Assembly (NCBI RefSeq): GCF_000218685.1
Contig: NW_006763301.1
Location: 248,001 to 312,000 of the forward strand
Length of the DNA: 64,000 nt
Source of the DNA: Serpula lacrymans var. lacrymans S7.9
Lineage: Eukaryota > Basidiomycota > Agaricomycetes > Boletales > Serpulaceae
Reading direction: 5' to 3'
Shown here: positions 60,086-64,000 of the stretch, one piece after another
Position numbering within the stretch: the stretch's first letter is position 1
Layout: each line of letters opens with the position of its first letter
Position numbers and translations under genes: made by a program
Notes under the pieces: generated by a model
Databases searched by the model: none
Told to the model about the DNA's origin: nothing
What the model saw: only the letters and a program-made list of their open reading frames with translations

Positions 60086-62432
60086 ATGTCCATCTCCTTC
60101 ATGGACCGCCTCACAGATCCTCACCCAAGCAAGAAACAGAAAAGACAACTTTATACCGTATCTGACGAAATGGCTTTCTTCACTATCTCTTCTTCCTCAA
60201 CACAATATCTACAGGCGCCACCCGCTCTTTCGCGCAAGCGGACCCAGCAGCTTCAGCGCCCACGCGACGACGTCGATGAATTCCTTTCCTCTGATCTCGA
60301 ACTTTCCTTCGCTTCTACCATGTCCTTGAACTCTCCTCCACGCGATACAATCGCTCTCTCCTCAGACCATGGACGTGACGAGCCTATGGATATCTCTCCA
60401 GCACCACCCAAAATACTTGTTCCTGCAAAGGAGACCGGAAGACTCGGTCGTCCCCGCGCGTTTACCAGTGCAGCTAGGATGTTCGGGCGTGATATGAGTA
60501 ACGGTGTAGCACCTAGTGAACCCCCTACCTCTACCTTGAAGTCGGGTTCCTCTCAATCAAATGCAAAGCGTATTCAGCGAAGTGCCTTACCTACTGAATG
60601 GTTTGCGCCTGAATCCATGAAGGTGTCAGAATCCAAGACCGATGAGAATATGTATACTGTCGTGCGTTTATGTTTCATCTTGGGTTACTTTTGAATCAGG
60701 CGTGGTGGCTGACATTATCTCGTTGTCAGCCTCCCTCTCCAGGCGCAGGAGATGCCATGGACGTTGACTCCGCACCCCTCTCCGTAAGGAGGGACGTCTT
60801 AGGCTCGCCGCCTCTCTCGGCGGCTCCAACGATTACTGGATTCAACAACCTGTTTTTTGAGACGATGTCTCCCTCCAAGACCGAATCACCTGTTGGTCCT
60901 CAGCCCAAGAAACGTCGTTCCTTATCACCTGACTCTGTACGCCGAGTTGAACATGACGTCTCCTCATCTCCTGCTCCTTCATCTCCATCTCAGCATAAAC
61001 TCGAGAGAATGTCGAGCGGACCCATTCTGACCAATTTCAACAAGCCCCTTTTACAAGGTCTCGGAGTTCCCTCCAACCTTAACAAGAGACCCCGCCGTCC
61101 TGTATTTTCTGCTTTAGTCCAACCTTCTGAGATCAAATCCGCATACCCCGTTCTCACCTCAGAGACTTCTCCAATTGAGGAGCAAGTGCAGAGCCGACTT
61201 CCTCCTACACGTCGTGCCTTCTCCGCAATGTTACCCCCCACTGCACTTGACTCTTTCTCCGACGAATCTTCGTTTGACGGCCCCGACATGTCGTCTCCGG
61301 CTCAGGCATATGCCAAGAGACAACAGGTTAAAACCCTTCGTCGGTGTGATGGAACAGAAGATTTCAGGCCGCTCACTGGAGCTATGGCTATGGTCAAGAG
61401 GGACCTGCAAGAAAGTCCTTCTGCAAGGTTTATGGTCGCCGGTATGCCTGGTTTCGGCGACAATGAGGCCCATGGGAAAATTTTGCCCTGCCACCGTGTT
61501 AGGGAGGATGGGCTGATGAGGATCAATGCTCAGACCGTGCGTCACCTTCAATCAAATTTATTGTCGGTGTACTAATTTTATTCGCTATCTGTAGCTGGAC
61601 TCCCTCCTTGACGGTGCTTACAACAACCAAATTGCAGATTTCCATGTCATCGATTGTCGTTTTGATTACGAATATAATGGTGGACATATCCCCGGCGCTG
61701 TCAACATTAACACACCCATCGGTGTTGAAGAATTTTTACTTGGTAAAGCAACACCCAGGCCCTGCGTTAGCGGTGATGTGAACAGGAAGACTATTGTCGT
61801 ATTCCACTGCGAGTTTAGCGCAAAACGTGCCCCTACTTTGTACGTTTCATCCTCTCTTCTGTTGTAAACATGCTGATTCTAAATTACGCGTCAGCGCCAA
61901 GCATCTTCGTTCCAAGGACCGTGCACTCAACAACCACGTATACCCCAAAATCCACTACCCTGAAGTGTACGTCCTCGAAGGTGGTTACTGCGAATACTTT
62001 AAGCAATCGGCGATGCGCTGCCAGCCCCGAGGATACGTGACGATGGACGATCCCGTTCACGCACTATCCCGCAAAGAAGACTTGGACCAATTCCGCAAGG
62101 CCAAGTTTGGACGCACCAAGTCTTACGCGTATGGTGATGGGGCCTTGAAGATGTCTGCCTTGTCCCATCAGCCTAAGAGGAATACCGCGCCAACCGCCGG
62201 TGCAACTCAACTTTTTGCGGCCGCGAATGCTGCTCGTACTCGTCGTGGCGGTGGCCTCTCCACCTTGGCAGAGGACGGAAATTCCGCTGCTCACTCTGAT
62301 GACGACGAGACTGATATCGGCGATAGTCCATGCCCTCCTCCGACCAAAAACGTCTTATCCAAAGCGAAGAGGCTCAGTCGCGTTCCGATGGTTAGGGCCG
62401 AAACTTTAGGCTCTTCCCGCATGGCTTATTGA
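60086..62432 (+). CDS. CDC25: M-phase inducer phosphatase CDC25
   Basis: ATG at 60086 begins MSISFMDRLTDPHPSKKQKR; a start at MDRL, five codons later, is possible. The N-terminal regulatory half is disordered and rich in SP and TP sites (SPPSPGAGDAMDVD, LSPDSVRR, SPQ), fit for CDK and checkpoint kinases. The catalytic rhodanese-like domain reads LDSLLDGAYNNQIADFHVID, CRFDYEYNGGHIPGAVNINT P, and the active site HCEFSAKRAPTLAKHLRSKD with the catalytic Cys and Arg (C-x5-R). VYPKIHYPEVYVLEGGYCEY F is the conserved helix after it. The C-terminal tail is basic and Ser-rich, ending SSRMAY. CDC25 removes the inhibitory phosphate from Cdk1 to start mitosis. Three introns; the one before LDSLL removes a frame shift near 61540-61592. 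Confidence 0.95.
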
Positions 62433-63523
62433 TAATACCCTGTCAATGTCAGTGCCTGCAAGCTGCACACCTTAATGCTCCTCGAGGGCTCCTGTTTTGT
62501 CTTTCCCAATTAATGTTTTCTGTGCCAATGAAGGCAGATCGTCTCCGCCAAATCATGTTCTTTCGTAATTCATAATCAACACGACACTCCGATGTCTTCC
62601 GTCTCAGACACCCATCTACGACCGTTACCAGAATAAAGACTTTCACGTCTCAGTTATGCTTATCTCATTCCATTACGCTCGTTATGCTCTATGCTCTCTG
62701 CGGCGTGTCCGATATACATTTTCGCATCCGTCTCGCACCCGAAGCCCTCCTAAACAAACTTGACAAGAACACACTAGCATCCGAACTTCGTTCAGTCTCC
62801 TTAGCCATTCAATCGATCGCATTCCAACGCTCCATTTGTCTGACTAGTATCACTATCACGCATCATATGTGACAACCGTTGCATATCAGCTCGCTCATCT
62901 GTTTTTATATATGTCAATGGACGGTCATCGCACCGCTGTCCTCCACACATCTTTTTCGTTTCTATTTTCTATTCGCATTTCAGCCGAACTTACTATTTTC
63001 CCGCTTGCGCCTAAAACACGCTGTTACCTCCTTCTCTGTCCCCCGCACTGGACATTTCCTAAGACTTTCTTCACTTGTGATATGTGGAGTTGGAGTAGAC
63101 AGAATGGCTTTGATTCAGTCTGGTGTTTTTGTTCGTTACATTTGCCATTTACAATCATCTCTTTTCTATTCTCCTATTTATTGTTCACTCTTGATATATC
63201 ATTCTTCTGTTTCGTCAAGCTTTGGACTTTATGTCTCGGTGTCATTCTCGAGTGTTACATCCATTCGTGCTAGTGATTTCGTGATAGTGCCTGTTAATGT
63301 CTTCTAAATATTATTTCTATGAAAACGAAAACTAGCTTGACACTGATTGAGTACACGGCTGCCTAGTATGCTTCCATGAAGTTCGATAGGATGAGCGAGA
63401 CATGCTACAACATTTACAGCGCTTACTATATAAGGAAAGTTAAGTAAGCAGTCTCAGAATCGTTGGCGCGTCGCACCAAAAAGTGCGGATTCATTTGGAT
63501 TGTCTTCAACGAATTCATCCAAG
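62433..63523. promoter_or_regulatory. Intergenic region, CDC25 3' side and CCT1 promoter
   Basis: 1.09 kb. The + strand is pyrimidine-rich from 62930 to 63280, which opens chance frames full of Phe, Leu and Ser. A TATA box TATATAAG at 63427-63434 sits about 90 nt before the CCT1 ATG. No gene is supported. Confidence 0.5.
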
Positions 63524-64000
63524 ATGTTTCAACGCGATCCCCGAGCTGGAGCTTTCCTTGGTGGAGACAGAGTATCAGGACAGGACATCCGGGATCAAAA
63601 TGGTGAGTGCTATCAGCAGAAACGAAACCGGATGTCAATCTAACCGTCATATGCGATCGATGGCTACCAGTACTCGCCGCACAGTCCATCGCGAATATTG
63701 TGAAAAGCTCCCTAGGTCCTCTGGGTCTTGACAAGATGCTCGTGGATAACATTGGGGTGGGTAAATTTTCCAGATCTTGAAGTCTGCTTTGCTTATGGTC
63801 TTTGCAGGAAGTGACGATCTCAAACGACGGCGCCACTATTCTCTCTCTGTTGTCCGTCGAACATCCTGCTGGGAAGATTTTCGTTGATCTTGCACAGAAG
63901 CAAGACAAAGAAGTTGGCGATGGGACAACGTCTGTGGTGATCGTGGCAGCAGAGCTTCTCCGCCGTGCCAATGAACTTGTCAAGGCGAAGATACACCCAA
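63524..64000 (+). CDS. CCT1: Chaperonin CCT subunit alpha (TCP-1), N-terminal part
   Basis: The window ends inside this gene. The first exon gives [26 protein letters not shown]; a donor GTGAGT and an acceptor TACCAG (about 63670) join it to [29 protein letters not shown], and the third exon gives [40 protein letters not shown] and [20 protein letters not shown]. The GDGTTSVV motif and NDGATIL are the group II chaperonin ATP-binding loops; the LGGDR.SGQD start is that of CCT1. CCT folds actin and tubulin in the cytosol. Confidence 0.94.

Noticed and set aside
62869..63307. Two overlapping Phe/Leu-rich + frames
   Set aside because: They come from a pyrimidine-rich tract in the CCT1 promoter region; two frames being open at once points to composition and not coding.

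Overview
The window is nuclear DNA of a basidiomycete fungus, most likely a mushroom-forming agaricomycete. Genes are packed on both strands at roughly one per 2.2 kb and are broken by many introns of about 45-65 nt with GT...CTRAC...AG signals. The products are conserved eukaryotic housekeeping proteins, including a retaining trehalose phosphorylase of the mushroom type. I found no transposon, virus, CRISPR array, rRNA or convincing tRNA. Exon joins were made by hand from splice signals and protein similarity, so CDS spans are given from start codon to stop codon with introns included.

Layout: 1-7.5 kb holds the end of a peroxisomal ABCD transporter, a mitochondrial RsfS/Iojap-like factor, an Shr3-type ER chaperone, LETM1 and an ALKBH1-like dioxygenase. 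8.3-15 kb holds a TFIIB/BRF-like zinc-ribbon protein, trehalose phosphorylase and a basidiomycete protein with a C-terminal Cys motif. 15.3-25.2 kb holds POL5/MYBBP1A, MSH3 (tail to tail with POL5, 18 bp apart) and ATP12. 25.2-31.3 kb holds a sparse stretch, a small proline-rich protein, NTAQ1 (N-terminal glutamine amidase), a BTB protein and a small DUF6593-like protein. 31.4-44.2 kb holds a very large Ser/Pro-rich protein, a heavily split UBE2L3-like E2 head to head with ASH2/BRE2, and a PhoD-like phosphatase. 44.5-53.2 kb holds CAP/Srv2, a gene that joins an Mzm1-type LYR domain to a GGQ release-factor domain, histone H1 and a cytochrome P450. 54.6-64 kb holds EI24, SEN34, an IAH1-type GDSL esterase, CDC25 and the start of CCT1/TCP-1 alpha.

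There is no obvious pathway cluster. Several products act in mitochondria (RsfS-like, LETM1, ATP12, LYR-RF fusion, possibly ALKBH1). Others act in chromatin, DNA or RNA work (POL5, MSH3, ASH2, H1, SEN34, BRF-like). Divergent pairs share short promoters: RsfS/SHR3 184 bp, LETM1/ALKBH1 181 bp, MSH3/ATP12 212 bp, E2/ASH2 117 bp.

The strongest unusual observations are the LYR-RF1 fusion created by one 56-nt intron, a 14-nt microexon in the catalytic gene for trehalose phosphorylase, and 14/13/33-nt opening exons in the E2 gene. I did not find a clear undescribed multi-gene system.
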